Shown here piece after piece: positions 45,079 through 53,632 of a DNA stretch of 64,000 bases; the first letter of the stretch is position 1, and every line of letters begins with the position of its first letter. This DNA is from Candidatus Villigracilis vicinus. Its GTDB lineage: Bacteria; Chloroflexota; Anaerolineae; Anaerolineales; Villigracilaceae. The notes under the pieces were generated by a model that saw only the letters and a program-made list of their open reading frames with translations, made no database searches and had not been told where the DNA came from. The stretch is taken from contig JADKIL010000002.1 of the NCBI GenBank assembly GCA_016721315.1, positions 324,735 to 388,734 on the forward strand. Reading direction: 5' to 3'. The translations under genes were made by a program, and so were the position numbers.

Positions 45079-46127
45079 AAAAAATTCTGGTGTATGGTTC
45101 GTACGGCTACACGGGGCAATTGATCGTTGAACATGCTGTGAAGGAAGGCTTGGATCTGATCCTCGCGGGGCGCGATGAGAAGCGCCTGCGTGAACAAGCA
45201 GAAAAATTCAACCTGCCGTACCGTTCTTTTGCGGTGGAAGAAACAGCCAAGCTCGATGCGGCATTACAAGAAGTGGATGCCGTGCTGCATTGCGCCGGTC
45301 CGTTCGTGTTGACGTTCAAAGCAATGGCAGAAGCATGCATCCGCAATAAAAAACATTATGTAGATATCAGCGGCGAGATCGAAGAGTTCGAAGCATTGGC
45401 ATTGATGAACGATGAAGCAAAACGTGCGGGCGTGATGCTGCTGCCCGGCGGTGGGTTTGACGTGGTGCCCTCTGATTGTTTGATCGCATATACGGCTGGG
45501 AAATTGCCAGGCGCAACAGACTTGAAGCTCTACATCAAAAGCATTGGCAGCGGAGTCTCACGCGGTACGGCTCGCTCTGGAGTCGAGAATAGCCATAGAG
45601 CAGGACGGATCCGCCGCGATGGAAAGATCGTCAGCGTGCCGAATTTATACGATAGCAAAGATATTGATTTTGGGCGCGGACCTTCGAAACTTGTGACGAT
45701 GGGCTGGGGCGATGTGAGTACGGCATACCACAGTACAGGTATTCCAAATGTGACCGTGTACATGGGCTTTCCCAAATCCATGATCTCGGTGATGAAATTT
45801 ACCAAGGTAGCAGGTCCATTGCTTTACTCACGAGCGGCAAGAAACTTCATCAAATGGTTGATCGGCATTTTCTTTGCGCCCGGTCCTTCGCGTGAGAAAA
45901 ACAAAACGGGTTTTTCCTTGCTGATCGCTGAAGTAACGGACGGAACAAAAACTATCCGCGCCAAGCTGCGCACGCCGGAAGCGTATTATCTAACCGCGCT
46001 CACTTCGGTGGAGATCATGAAGCACATTCTATCGAACGACCTTAAACCCGGTTTTCAAACACCAAGCAAAGTATATGGAGCAGATTTTATTTTGCAGTTC
46101 GCAGGGGTTGAGCGCGAAGACTTGTAG
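45075..46127 (+). CDS. saccharopine dehydrogenase-like oxidoreductase
   Basis: 350 residues from the ATG at 45075, which overlaps the LipM-like stop (ATGA). The N-terminal Rossmann fold (KKILVYGSYGYTGQLIVEHA) resembles the saccharopine-dehydrogenase/trans-acting enoyl reductase group, with the GGGFDVVPSDC motif. The C-terminal domain is a beta-sandwich/helix mix. The group includes lipid enoyl reductases and NAD(P)-linked dehydrogenases. Neither cofactor nor substrate is certain. Translational coupling to LipM is seen, but its meaning is unclear. Confidence 0.82.
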   Translation: MKKILVYGSYGYTGQLIVEHAVKEGLDLILAGRDEKRLREQAEKFNLPYRSFAVEETAKLDAALQEVDAVLHCAGPFVLTFKAMAEACIRNKKHYVDISGEIEEFEALALMNDEAKRAGVMLLPGGGFDVVPSDCLIAYTAGKLPGATDLKLYIKSIGSGVSRGTARSGVENSHRAGRIRRDGKIVSVPNLYDSKDIDFGRGPSKLVTMGWGDVSTAYHSTGIPNVTVYMGFPKSMISVMKFTKVAGPLLYSRAARNFIKWLIGIFFAPGPSREKNKTGFSLLIAEVTDGTKTIRAKLRTPEAYYLTALTSVEIMKHILSNDLKPGFQTPSKVYGADFILQFAGVEREDL

Positions 46128-46138
46128 GTTCAACAAGA

Positions 46139-46241
46139 TGTCACCCTGAGCGACAGTGAAGGGTCTCTACTACAATATAAGAGACTCTCACCGCACTGCG
46201 GTGCATGTGTCGGTCGCACAGAACGCTCCCTCAGAGTGACA
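46139..46241. repeat. palindromic intergenic element (about 103 bp)
   Basis: Ends tgtcaccctgag and ctcagagtgaca are inverted repeats with one mismatch. The interior contains agagactctcaccgcactgcggtg. It may belong to a small non-autonomous repeat family together with the elements near 59035 and 60333, although its ends differ from theirs. Confidence 0.6.
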
Positions 46242-46255
46242 TGAATTTTCTCTTT

Positions 46256-46261
46256 TATAAT
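46256..46261 (+). promoter_or_regulatory. -10 box TATAAT for the PLP enzyme
   Basis: TATAAT 27 bases before the ATG at 46288, followed by AAAGGAG as ribosome-binding site. Confidence 0.55.
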
Positions 46262-46287
46262 CACAAAAACCAACCAAAGGAGCATGA

Positions 46288-47424
46288 ATGAAATTTGAAA
46301 CCCTCGCCATCCACGCAGGGCAGGAACCCGACCCGAACAACGGCGCTGTGATGACGCCTGTGTATCTCACATCCACGTACAAACAAGATGGCATCGGCAA
46401 ACCGCGTCAGGGATATGAATATTCGCGCACATTGAATCCCACACGCAAGGCATTGCAAGATTGTCTCGCCGAACTCGAAAGCGGACAGTGGGGTTTGGCG
46501 TTCGCTTCCGGCATGGCAGCCACAGACACCGTTCTGCGCATGCTCGCACAAGGCGACCATGTTGTGGCTGGTAATGACGTCTACGGTGGTACCTTCCGTC
46601 TCTTTGACAAAATCCTGCGCCGCTTCGGTCTGGACTTTACATTTGCTGACACGACCGATCCTGAGAACCTCGCTGAAGCCTTAACCCCGTCCACGCGCAT
46701 CGTGTGGTTGGAGACTCCTACCAATCCCCTGCTGGCAGTGTCAGACATTCGCGCTGTAGCAGAAGTCGTGAAGAATCACCCGAATAAACCTTTATTGGTT
46801 GTGGATAATACCTTTGCCACACCATATCTCCAACGTCCGCTCGAACTGGGCGCGGACTTGGTCGTTCACTCGATGACAAAATATCTCGGCGGACACTCGG
46901 ACGTGGTCGGCGGCGCGATCATTGGGAAAGATAAAGAACTCGGCGAGAAACTAGCCTATCTGCAAAATGCCATCGGCGGTGTGCAGGGACCAATGGACTC
47001 GTTCCTTGTGTTGCGCGGCATCAAAACCCTGCCCATCCGCATGGACAGGCACGCGCAAAATGCCGAGAAGATCGTTGCATTTTTAGAGAAGCAGAAAAAC
47101 GTCAAACGGCTGATCTACCCATTTCATGAGAGTCATCCTCAGGTCCATGTGGCGAAACGACAGATGAAAAATGGCGGCGGCATGATCTCATTCATCATGA
47201 AAGATGGGCGCGATGCAGCGGTCAAAGTCGCTGAAGCCACCAAATTATTCACACTGGCTGAGTCGCTCGGCGGCGTAGAGTCGCTCATCGAAGTTCCGGC
47301 GGCGATGACACATCTCTCCACTCAAGGTTCCACGCTTGAGGTTGACCCTGGCTTGGTGCGCCTTTCGGTGGGCATCGAAAATGTAGATGACCTGATCGCT
47401 GATCTTGAACAAGCATTACGCTAA
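46288..47424 (+). CDS. cystathionine gamma-synthase/lyase-family PLP enzyme
   Basis: 378 residues. Cys/Met-metabolism PLP family: YEYSRTLNPTRKALQ, GMAATDTVLRML, LETPTNPLLAVSDI, VVDNTFATPYLQRPLELGAD and PLP Lys in VVHSMTKYLGGHSDVVGG. The closing block GSTLEVDPGLVRLSVGIENV is typical. Reaction could be cystathionine gamma-synthase, beta- or gamma-lyase; sequence alone does not decide. AAAGGAG lies 8 bases upstream. Confidence 0.9.
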   Translation: MKFETLAIHAGQEPDPNNGAVMTPVYLTSTYKQDGIGKPRQGYEYSRTLNPTRKALQDCLAELESGQWGLAFASGMAATDTVLRMLAQGDHVVAGNDVYGGTFRLFDKILRRFGLDFTFADTTDPENLAEALTPSTRIVWLETPTNPLLAVSDIRAVAEVVKNHPNKPLLVVDNTFATPYLQRPLELGADLVVHSMTKYLGGHSDVVGGAIIGKDKELGEKLAYLQNAIGGVQGPMDSFLVLRGIKTLPIRMDRHAQNAEKIVAFLEKQKNVKRLIYPFHESHPQVHVAKRQMKNGGGMISFIMKDGRDAAVKVAEATKLFTLAESLGGVESLIEVPAAMTHLSTQGSTLEVDPGLVRLSVGIENVDDLIADLEQALR

Positions 47425-47428
47425 AACG

Positions 47429-47452
47429 AAGACCTCCCTTTCGGGAGGTCTT
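47429..47452. terminator. bidirectional terminator
   Basis: 10-bp stem (aagacctccc / gggaggtctt) between convergent genes; overlaps the end of the minus-strand gene by little. Confidence 0.85.
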
Positions 47453-47454
47453 TT

Positions 47455-48705
47455 TTATTTTGCTTTGACTGCCACCAAAGTCACATCGTCATCTTGCTTG
47501 GAACCATCCTGATAACCTTGCAACGTTTCAAGAAGTGTATTGCAAATGTGTTGGGCATTTTGTTTGGGTAGTTCACTGAGCGTCCGTTTGATGCGCTCCA
47601 GACCAAACGCTTCACCTTTCGGGTCGCGGCAGTCGGTCATGCCATCAGTGTAAAGGATGAGGGTATCACCAGAGGTCAGCTTGATCATTTTCTCATCCAG
47701 CGTCACTGGTTCCCATAAACCGATCGCCATGCCCGGGCTATGCGGCATGCGCTCGACGCTGCCATCGGCATGCATGATCAAAGGGGGTTCATGCCCCGCA
47801 CGTGCATAGGAAAATTCGCGGGTCTTTAGATCGAGGATGCCATACAGCACCGTAACGAACTGCGTGGATTTTTGCAGCCGCGTAATGTGTGTATTGACCA
47901 GGTTCATCACCTCGGCGGGGGTCACACCGATATCCGCCTCTGCCATGATGAGTGCATGCGCACGCGCCATGAACAGTGCAGAAGGCACACCCTTATCTGC
48001 CACATCGCCAATGAGAATGCCAATGCGGTGATCTTTAAGTTCAAAGACATCGTAAAAATCGCCGCCCACCTGGCGAGCGGGTAAAATGCGCGCACCAAAA
48101 CTGAATTCCTCAGTATCCGGAAGGACATCAGGAAGAATACTTAATTGAATGTCTGCAGCAACTTGAAGTTCACGTTCGAGGCGTTCTTTTTCGATCAATT
48201 GATCCTGCGCCTCTTTTAATTCATCATAGGCTTTTTGCAATGCCTGATTCTTCGCCACCAGATCATGGAACGCAGACTCATTGGACGAGTCTAATCGTTC
48301 GCTCATGATCGAAACCATTGAATACGCCAGAAGGGGCCAGCGCTGGAGGCATTCATTGAACTTGTCGCGGTCCATCACCCACAGGCGGCTATCCTTCGAA
48401 GCGCGAACACTGGCAGTGCGCTTGCCTTTGGGCATGATCAGGCTCATTTCGCCCACATACTCACCGGGTCCACAGGTGCGCAGGAACATTTCATCCGTTG
48501 AGCCAGCCGCAAGAACGATCTGCAACTCCCCCGTCATCACAACATACATGCTATTGCCGGGGTCCCCTTCACGGAAAATGAAATCGCCATCCTTATAATT
48601 TTCGATGGGCAACTCATTAATGAGCTGGTACAACTCCAGCTTTGGAATATCTCGAAACAGGGGGATATTAAGAAAAACGGTGCCTTCTTTTTTGGGGATG
48701 GTCAC
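47455..48705 (-). CDS. cNMP-binding and SpoIIE-type phosphatase protein
   Basis: 416 residues. Cyclic-nucleotide-binding domain (about 8-135; YKDGDFIFREGDPGNSMYVV, GPGEYVGEMSLI), a coiled coil (145-190; ALQKAYDELKEAQDQLIEKE), then a SpoIIE/RsbU-type PP2C domain (200-416; LPARQVGGDFYDVF, RIGILIGDVADKGVPSALFM, LILYTDGMTDCRD, QDDDVTLVAVKA). In known systems this architecture dephosphorylates an anti-anti-sigma factor. Substrate unknown. Overlaps the kinase gene upstream by four bases. Confidence 0.93.
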   Translation of the reverse strand: MTIPKKEGTVFLNIPLFRDIPKLELYQLINELPIENYKDGDFIFREGDPGNSMYVVMTGELQIVLAAGSTDEMFLRTCGPGEYVGEMSLIMPKGKRTASVRASKDSRLWVMDRDKFNECLQRWPLLAYSMVSIMSERLDSSNESAFHDLVAKNQALQKAYDELKEAQDQLIEKERLERELQVAADIQLSILPDVLPDTEEFSFGARILPARQVGGDFYDVFELKDHRIGILIGDVADKGVPSALFMARAHALIMAEADIGVTPAEVMNLVNTHITRLQKSTQFVTVLYGILDLKTREFSYARAGHEPPLIMHADGSVERMPHSPGMAIGLWEPVTLDEKMIKLTSGDTLILYTDGMTDCRDPKGEAFGLERIKRTLSELPKQNAQHICNTLLETLQGYQDGSKQDDDVTLVAVKAK

Positions 48706-49352
48706 TTGGCATCTCCACGCAGATCCATTATTTCCTTGCCAGCCAGCTTGTCTTGAATGCGCTGCGCAACAAGGTCAAGATGGCTCGGGTAATTCACATA
48801 ATCGAGGTCATCGGTTTGAATGGTCAACACCGGACAAAGGTCAAATGAACCGAGCCATTCATCGTAAAAAGAATCCAATAAAGTTAGATATTCTGCCGTG
48901 ATGCCGGTTTCCATATTACGCGCGCGGCGGCGAATGCGTTCCATTAGAACCGGAACGGGTGCCCGCAGATAGATCAACAGGTCAGGACGAGGAAGTCCGT
49001 TAACCACCAGCTCGAACAATTTTCGATAAGCAAGATAATCTCGCTCATTCAGGTTTCCGAGGTGATGCAGGGCACGAGCAAAGATATGGGTATCTTCATA
49101 AATGCTGCGATCTAAAATGGCAGAGCGCGCATCCCGCGCCGCCACCAAATACTGGTCGGCACGATGCCCAAGAAAAAATATTTGTAAGTGAAAAGACCAG
49201 GCACGCATATCTCCGTAAAAATCGGAAAGATAGGGGTTATCTGCCACGGATTCATATCCCGTCCACCAGCCAAGGCGTGCGCCGATGCGTTCTGTCAATG
49301 TGGTTTTGCCCGCACCAATATTCCCAGCTACCAATACAAGATGTTTAGCCAT
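48702..49352 (-). CDS. deoxynucleoside kinase (dAK/dGK family)
   Basis: 216 residues. P-loop GNIGAGKTTLTERI, ERS/DRS motif DRSIYEDTHIFA, and the lid region RIRRRARNMETGITAEY. This is the dNK fold that phosphorylates deoxyadenosine, deoxyguanosine or deoxycytidine with ATP for dNTP salvage. Which base is used cannot be told. It overlaps the phosphatase gene by four bases. Confidence 0.9.
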   Translation of the reverse strand: MAKHLVLVAGNIGAGKTTLTERIGARLGWWTGYESVADNPYLSDFYGDMRAWSFHLQIFFLGHRADQYLVAARDARSAILDRSIYEDTHIFARALHHLGNLNERDYLAYRKLFELVVNGLPRPDLLIYLRAPVPVLMERIRRRARNMETGITAEYLTLLDSFYDEWLGSFDLCPVLTIQTDDLDYVNYPSHLDLVAQRIQDKLAGKEIMDLRGDAK

Positions 49353-49387
49353 AGTTTAGTGATTTTATCATGCCGAAAGGTTACGGG

Positions 49388-49393
49388 TATAAT
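49388..49393 (+). promoter_or_regulatory. -10 box TATAAT
   Basis: TATAAT 37 bases upstream of the ATG at 49431, with AGGAG (49417-49421) as ribosome-binding site. Confidence 0.5.
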
Positions 49394-49430
49394 TTATAAA
49401 TAAATTTTAGGAACCCAGGAGATCAAAACG

Positions 49431-49838
49431 ATGAAAATTCGCGACGCGTCCGGTTGGACAATGTTTATATTCGGTGTCATGGCATTCCTGCTTGGCGTTG
49501 TTGGCATCATTCGTCCTGAGATTCTGCTTGCCATTCTTGGCTTCGAGGTCGTGGAACGCGCCGCCCGTGCCTCTTCCGACTATACATTGACCTTTATGAC
49601 CGCATCCTCCATGGCATCGTTAAACATGGGCATCTATTACGTTCTCGCCGCCCTGAATGATGTAAAGATCTTTTATCGTTGGACCGTCCCCTTCCGCGGG
49701 CTGACATTCATAGTCTTCACTACCGTCGTCATCCTCGGCATTGCCCCGCTTAAATTTATCGGCGTCCCTGTATGGGAACTGACCGGCGCGATCGCCACCG
49801 GCATTGCGCTGGCAAGAGAGAAAACTACCAACAAATGA
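49431..49838 (+). CDS. small polytopic membrane protein
   Basis: 135 residues, about four hydrophobic segments (WTMFIFGVMAFLLGVVGIIR; a second around 55-75; FRGLTFIVFTTVVILGIAPL; a last near the C-terminus). No named family is recognised; related to small membrane proteins in Chloroflexota. It overlaps the NBR1-Ig lipoprotein gene by four bases, so the two are coupled. Function unknown. Confidence 0.8.
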   Translation: MKIRDASGWTMFIFGVMAFLLGVVGIIRPEILLAILGFEVVERAARASSDYTLTFMTASSMASLNMGIYYVLAALNDVKIFYRWTVPFRGLTFIVFTTVVILGIAPLKFIGVPVWELTGAIATGIALAREKTTNK

Positions 49839-50452
49839 AATACAGAACCATTCTTATCAGTACGATCTTGATCATTGGCGCATTTCTATTTTCGTGCGCC
49901 AATAATCAGGGAGACCAAACCACCGCGCTGGATACAAACGCCATCCGCACCCAAGCCGTGGAAACCTTCGCCTCCAACCTGACCGGGCTTGCTCCATCCC
50001 CCACACCTTTCCCTACACTGACGCCCGTCGGCGTGACCGAAACAGCGCTTTCCACCACCCCCGAACCATCCCCCACCTCCAACCCCTGCTTCAACCTGCT
50101 CTACATTGAAGATATCACCATTAATGACGGTACACGCATGAAGCCGGGCGAAAAATTCACCAAGACCTGGCTCGTGCAAAATATTGGCGGATGCGCATGG
50201 CGCCCCGGCTTCACCTTCCAACATGTTGGCGGTGAAGCGATGCGCGGAGCCCCAGTCACATTGACCGAAGCCATTCCCACTGGAGCCAAACGCGAGATAT
50301 CCGTCGAGTTGGTGGTGCCAAGCGGCATTAACGGTGTCATCGAAAGCGCCTGGCAAATGGCGGATGAGAATGGCATCTTTTTTGGAGATACGCTCTTTGT
50401 CAATATTGTGGTTGGGAGTGTCACCACCCCGGCAGTGACTAGCACACCCTAG
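49835..50452 (+). CDS. lipoprotein with NBR1-Ig-like domain
   Basis: 205 residues from the ATG at 49835 (ATGA overlap with the upstream stop). Lipoprotein signal LIIGAFLFSCANN, Thr/Pro-rich linker, then an immunoglobulin-like domain close to the NBR1 'next to BRCA1' central domain: DGTRMKPGEKFTKTWLVQNI, then GCAWRPGFTFQHVGGEAM, and an end with FGDTLFVNIVV. In bacteria such domains occur mostly in secreted Chloroflexota and Actinobacteria proteins with unknown ligand. Probably an outward-facing adhesion or binding domain. Confidence 0.88.
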   Translation: MKYRTILISTILIIGAFLFSCANNQGDQTTALDTNAIRTQAVETFASNLTGLAPSPTPFPTLTPVGVTETALSTTPEPSPTSNPCFNLLYIEDITINDGTRMKPGEKFTKTWLVQNIGGCAWRPGFTFQHVGGEAMRGAPVTLTEAIPTGAKREISVELVVPSGINGVIESAWQMADENGIFFGDTLFVNIVVGSVTTPAVTSTP

Positions 50453-50458
50453 CAAAAA

Positions 50459-50490
50459 TAAAAGACGCGGCATTGTCCGCGTCTTTTTTG
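50459..50490 (+). terminator. terminator after NBR1-Ig gene
   Basis: 10-bp stem (aaagacgcgg / ccgcgtcttt) and T-tail, in a convergent junction. Confidence 0.88.
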
Positions 50491-50505
50491 TAGTACCGAA
50501 TATTG

Positions 50506-50925
50506 TTACTGGGCTGCTGGTGCTGGTGAGAACGATTCGATGGCAACCTTCGTCTTGTCGTTCGGGTCGTATTTAACCATTACCGCACCATTTGGAACGA
50601 CCATCCCAATTTGAAAACGCCCGATGATCTGAGTGACTTCTGCTTCAAATGGTTCGCCGTACATCGGCATCACGCGCAAACGGATGCGCGCCTGCGGGTT
50701 ATCGTTCATGGTCACACCAGTATCCTGCACAGAAAGAATCACAGCCGGAGCCGAAACACCAGTTTGAATGAGATTTCGATTTGCAGACATGCTCTTAAAT
50801 GTACCCCCAAACACCTTATACATAAGAAAACCGGTGCCAGCGAGTGTAACAAGAGTTATTAAACATCCGCAAGCGATTGAAATCACTGTAATTAGTATTG
50901 ACATACCACCAATGAATGGTTCCAT
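50506..50925 (-). CDS. membrane-anchored DUF3592-like protein
   Basis: 139 residues. One long hydrophobic N-terminal stretch (GMSILITVISIACGCLITLV and continuing), then a soluble domain with ILSVQDTGVTMNDNPQARIR and EAEVTQIIGRFQIGMVVPNG, ending VKYDPNDKTKVAI. The motif pattern recalls the DUF3592 family, but assignment is from memory. Function unknown. Single gene. Confidence 0.75.
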   Translation of the reverse strand: MEPFIGGMSILITVISIACGCLITLVTLAGTGFLMYKVFGGTFKSMSANRNLIQTGVSAPAVILSVQDTGVTMNDNPQARIRLRVMPMYGEPFEAEVTQIIGRFQIGMVVPNGAVMVKYDPNDKTKVAIESFSPAPAAQ

Positions 50926-51011
50926 TTTATTTCTCCAAAAAATGATTTTCGATTAACTTCATTTTATCAGCCAGGTTTCAATTGCCAACTCCCCCGTTTG
51001 GGGGAAGCGGA

Positions 51012-51017
51012 TAAAAT
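51012..51017 (+). promoter_or_regulatory. -10-like TAAAAT, leaderless arrangement
   Basis: TAAAAT ends six bases before the ATG at 51024; no ribosome-binding site between. Confidence 0.5.
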
Positions 51018-51023
51018 TGGTCC

Positions 51024-51446
51024 ATGCCCATCTCCCCCACCTACACAAAAATCATCATCATCCCCGCCTCTGCCATTGATGAGAACGGACACGTCAACAA
51101 TGTGGTCTATGTGCAATGGATGCAAGACCTCGCCCTCGAACATTACTCGAACATAGGCGGCATTGAAGCACAGGGACCCAACTCCACCTGGGTCATCCGC
51201 AAACACAGCATCGAATATTTCCTGCCCGCTTTCGAAGGCGAAGAGATCGAAGCCCGCACCTGGGTGGAAGAGCTGCGCAAAGTACGCTCCCTGCGCATGT
51301 ATGAATTTGTGAGAAAAAGTGACGGAAAGGTATTGGTCAAAGGCGAAACGGATTGGGTTTTTATGGATACCCAAACGGGACGCCCGAAGGCGATCCCTGT
51401 TGAGGTGGAGAAATTTTTGAAACGCCAAGAAGTGAAAATTAATTGA
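51024..51446 (+). CDS. acyl-CoA thioesterase, 4HBT/hotdog family
   Basis: 140 residues, single hotdog domain. The hallmark DENGHVNNVVYVQWMQD (catalytic Asp in the NGHVNN helix region) is followed by IEYFLPAFEGEEIEARTWVE. Family members hydrolyse acyl-CoA thioesters, for example YbgC or 4-hydroxybenzoyl-CoA thioesterase. Substrate not known. The 3' end overlaps the convergent glycosyltransferase gene by 8 bases. Confidence 0.9.
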   Translation: MPISPTYTKIIIIPASAIDENGHVNNVVYVQWMQDLALEHYSNIGGIEAQGPNSTWVIRKHSIEYFLPAFEGEEIEARTWVEELRKVRSLRMYEFVRKSDGKVLVKGETDWVFMDTQTGRPKAIPVEVEKFLKRQEVKIN

Positions 51447-52623
51447 CAATTGGATGAGCGTTATTTACCAATTTCTCATATACTTTTATCAACTTCTTCT
51501 GCGACTCGTGCCAGGTGAATTTTTCACGCACATGCGCCGCCCCAGACTCTGCCAACCGTTTGGACAGGTCCGCATCGTTCAATAAAACTCGCGCCTGCCG
51601 CGCAAGATCGTCTGGGTCGCTGGGAGAGAACAACAGCCCATCCACATCCTCACGGACGAGTTCGCGGACTATGGGCATGTTCGATGCGATTAAGGGTCGC
51701 CCTGCCGCCATGTATTCAAGCACCTTGATGGGACATGCCCCCTGGGTAACATTACGGTCATTCAAGCCGAGCGGAGCAACACAAATATCTGCTTTTGCGA
51801 TCAGATCGGGGATCTCATGGTGAGGTACGGCTGGTTGAACGAACACATTTTCTTCCAAACCCAATTTGCGGATCTGCTTCGCCAGCATTTTGCGCTGACG
51901 TGAACGTCCGCGCCCGATGATATGCAGTTTTACAGGCTGTTGTTCCAAGATCTTCGGTAACGCCTTAATAACAATATCCAAGCCCTGCCAATCGGCTAAT
52001 GTGCCGATATAAAGTAAAACCGGCTCACGTCCATCACGGACGGGCAGCGGAGTGGCAGGAAAATCTGAAGGGCTGACCCCGTTCGGAATGACAGTAACCA
52101 ACTTGCGGTTAAGTCCGAGCGAGGCAATGTAATCGCGAGTCACATTCGATGGACAAATGATGGCATCGCTCAAGTGCAGAGTCGCCAATTCCTGTTCCTT
52201 TATTTTGGCAAGCAGGTCTGCATCCATGCCGGGATAGTGATATTTGAGTTCAATGGAAGGCAGCCCATTCACCTCGAAAAGCGTCTTATAACCGAACTTC
52301 TTTTTATTCTGGGTAATGTGAAGTCCATCCCAAATATTGCGAAAATGGACAACGTCATACCCGGGGTTGAGTGCAAGATGGGCAAGCACAGACTTGCCAA
52401 AATGAACGGCGCGGGCAAGAAAATTCTGCGAGAGGTCTTGCGAAATACGCGTAACCTGCGCACCCTCAATAGTATCTTCGGGGGGGAGTAAACCGTCGTT
52501 AGGCGTGATAAGATGGACGCTGAAATTCCCATTGACCAACCCGCGCAAATTGTGCAAAATATGGGTGCTCGCCCCTTTGGGGCTAGGTACGATATCAAAG
52601 GCAGTATACAGAACGTTTGTCAT
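51439..52623 (-). CDS. family 4 glycosyltransferase
   Basis: 394 residues from the ATG at 52623 (AAGG five bases upstream; GTG at 52629 possible). GT-B fold of GT4: the C-terminal nucleotide site has LYIGTLADWQGLDIVIKALP, HIIGRGRSRQRK and the EX7E motif region GACPIKVLEYMAAGRPLIAS. It transfers sugars from NDP-sugars to lipids, polysaccharides or other acceptors. No neighbouring polysaccharide genes define the product. Confidence 0.92.
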   Translation of the reverse strand: MTNVLYTAFDIVPSPKGASTHILHNLRGLVNGNFSVHLITPNDGLLPPEDTIEGAQVTRISQDLSQNFLARAVHFGKSVLAHLALNPGYDVVHFRNIWDGLHITQNKKKFGYKTLFEVNGLPSIELKYHYPGMDADLLAKIKEQELATLHLSDAIICPSNVTRDYIASLGLNRKLVTVIPNGVSPSDFPATPLPVRDGREPVLLYIGTLADWQGLDIVIKALPKILEQQPVKLHIIGRGRSRQRKMLAKQIRKLGLEENVFVQPAVPHHEIPDLIAKADICVAPLGLNDRNVTQGACPIKVLEYMAAGRPLIASNMPIVRELVREDVDGLLFSPSDPDDLARQARVLLNDADLSKRLAESGAAHVREKFTWHESQKKLIKVYEKLVNNAHPIVN

Positions 52624-52687
52624 TTTCACCTTGGGTGCGTAAGGTATAACGCACTTTTGTACGAGAAATTATAACCCGGAGGCATGG

Positions 52688-53632
52688 ATGGAAAGTCTTT
52701 TATGCGGCATCGCCATTGCAGGCATCGTCATCATCTCGATTTTCTTTTACCTGCTAAACACAGCTCGTAAGAAAACAAAGGTTACCAACGCTTTCGGTAA
52801 GAAAGATTTTGCGCCAGTTTATGTTTCGATTGCCGATAAACCCGATGCGATCATCCGCGGCATGAACCAGTTCATTGCCCAGGTGCAAAAGACCGAAACC
52901 AGCGGCGACAAATGGCGCTGGATCCCGTTGATCATTTTCTTTGCTGGCATTGGACTGGCACTCGTTGATGCCCTGCTTTTCCTGCTCGGCTACACATCTT
53001 ACATTTTTATTGTTGGCGGGCTGATGCTTTGGGTCGCTGCCATCGTCATGGCGCGCAGCTTGCGCCAAAGCGATATTCTCGATTTTTCTCCACGCTATAA
53101 CGGGACTAAAGAGATCATGCATACCCTGCGTGATGACCTCAAACCCGGCACGACCTTCCTTGGTCATCTCGACCTGACAGGTGCGATGCTTCAAAATAAG
53201 GTGGCGCGCGAAACACAGGATACTCAAAGCCGTACCACCCAACACTTTAGCGACCCCTGGCTTTCGCTCAAGGCAAAACTTTACGACGGCAACGTCTTAC
53301 GAGTAACCGCGGTGCAAAAATCCAAAAAACGAAAATCCTATTGGAAGCGCAGCCGCATCAGCGGCAAGAGTAAGCTCAAACCAGAAAAGTACAAGGGTTC
53401 AGCGCAGGCATTGAAGGTGCGCATTGTGGTCAACCCTGAAGCGTATATTATCAAGGCAAATAACCTGTTCTCACAAGGCAAAGATGTTGGCAAATTCAAG
53501 GTTGAACAATTAAGCACGGAAGGCGGCATGATCAACATCCTTGCCATCTCCCCTTTCGAAGAAGTTGGACAGACTGATATTCTGACGTTCCTGAAATCGG
53601 CATATACCTTATTGGAAAGAAAGGCTGCATAA
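52688..53632 (+). CDS. membrane protein of unknown function
   Basis: 314 residues. Start ATG at 52688, five bases after GGAGG (52678-52682). An N-terminal hydrophobic helix (GIAIAGIVIISIFFYLLNTA) and a hydrophobic pair near residues 75-120 anchor it; the remainder (after 130) is basic and soluble (KSKKRKSYWKRSRISGKSK). It abuts the following FG-GAP gene with no gap. No family can be named. Cytoplasmic domain likely after the second membrane segment. Confidence 0.8.
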   Translation: MESLLCGIAIAGIVIISIFFYLLNTARKKTKVTNAFGKKDFAPVYVSIADKPDAIIRGMNQFIAQVQKTETSGDKWRWIPLIIFFAGIGLALVDALLFLLGYTSYIFIVGGLMLWVAAIVMARSLRQSDILDFSPRYNGTKEIMHTLRDDLKPGTTFLGHLDLTGAMLQNKVARETQDTQSRTTQHFSDPWLSLKAKLYDGNVLRVTAVQKSKKRKSYWKRSRISGKSKLKPEKYKGSAQALKVRIVVNPEAYIIKANNLFSQGKDVGKFKVEQLSTEGGMINILAISPFEEVGQTDILTFLKSAYTLLERKAA

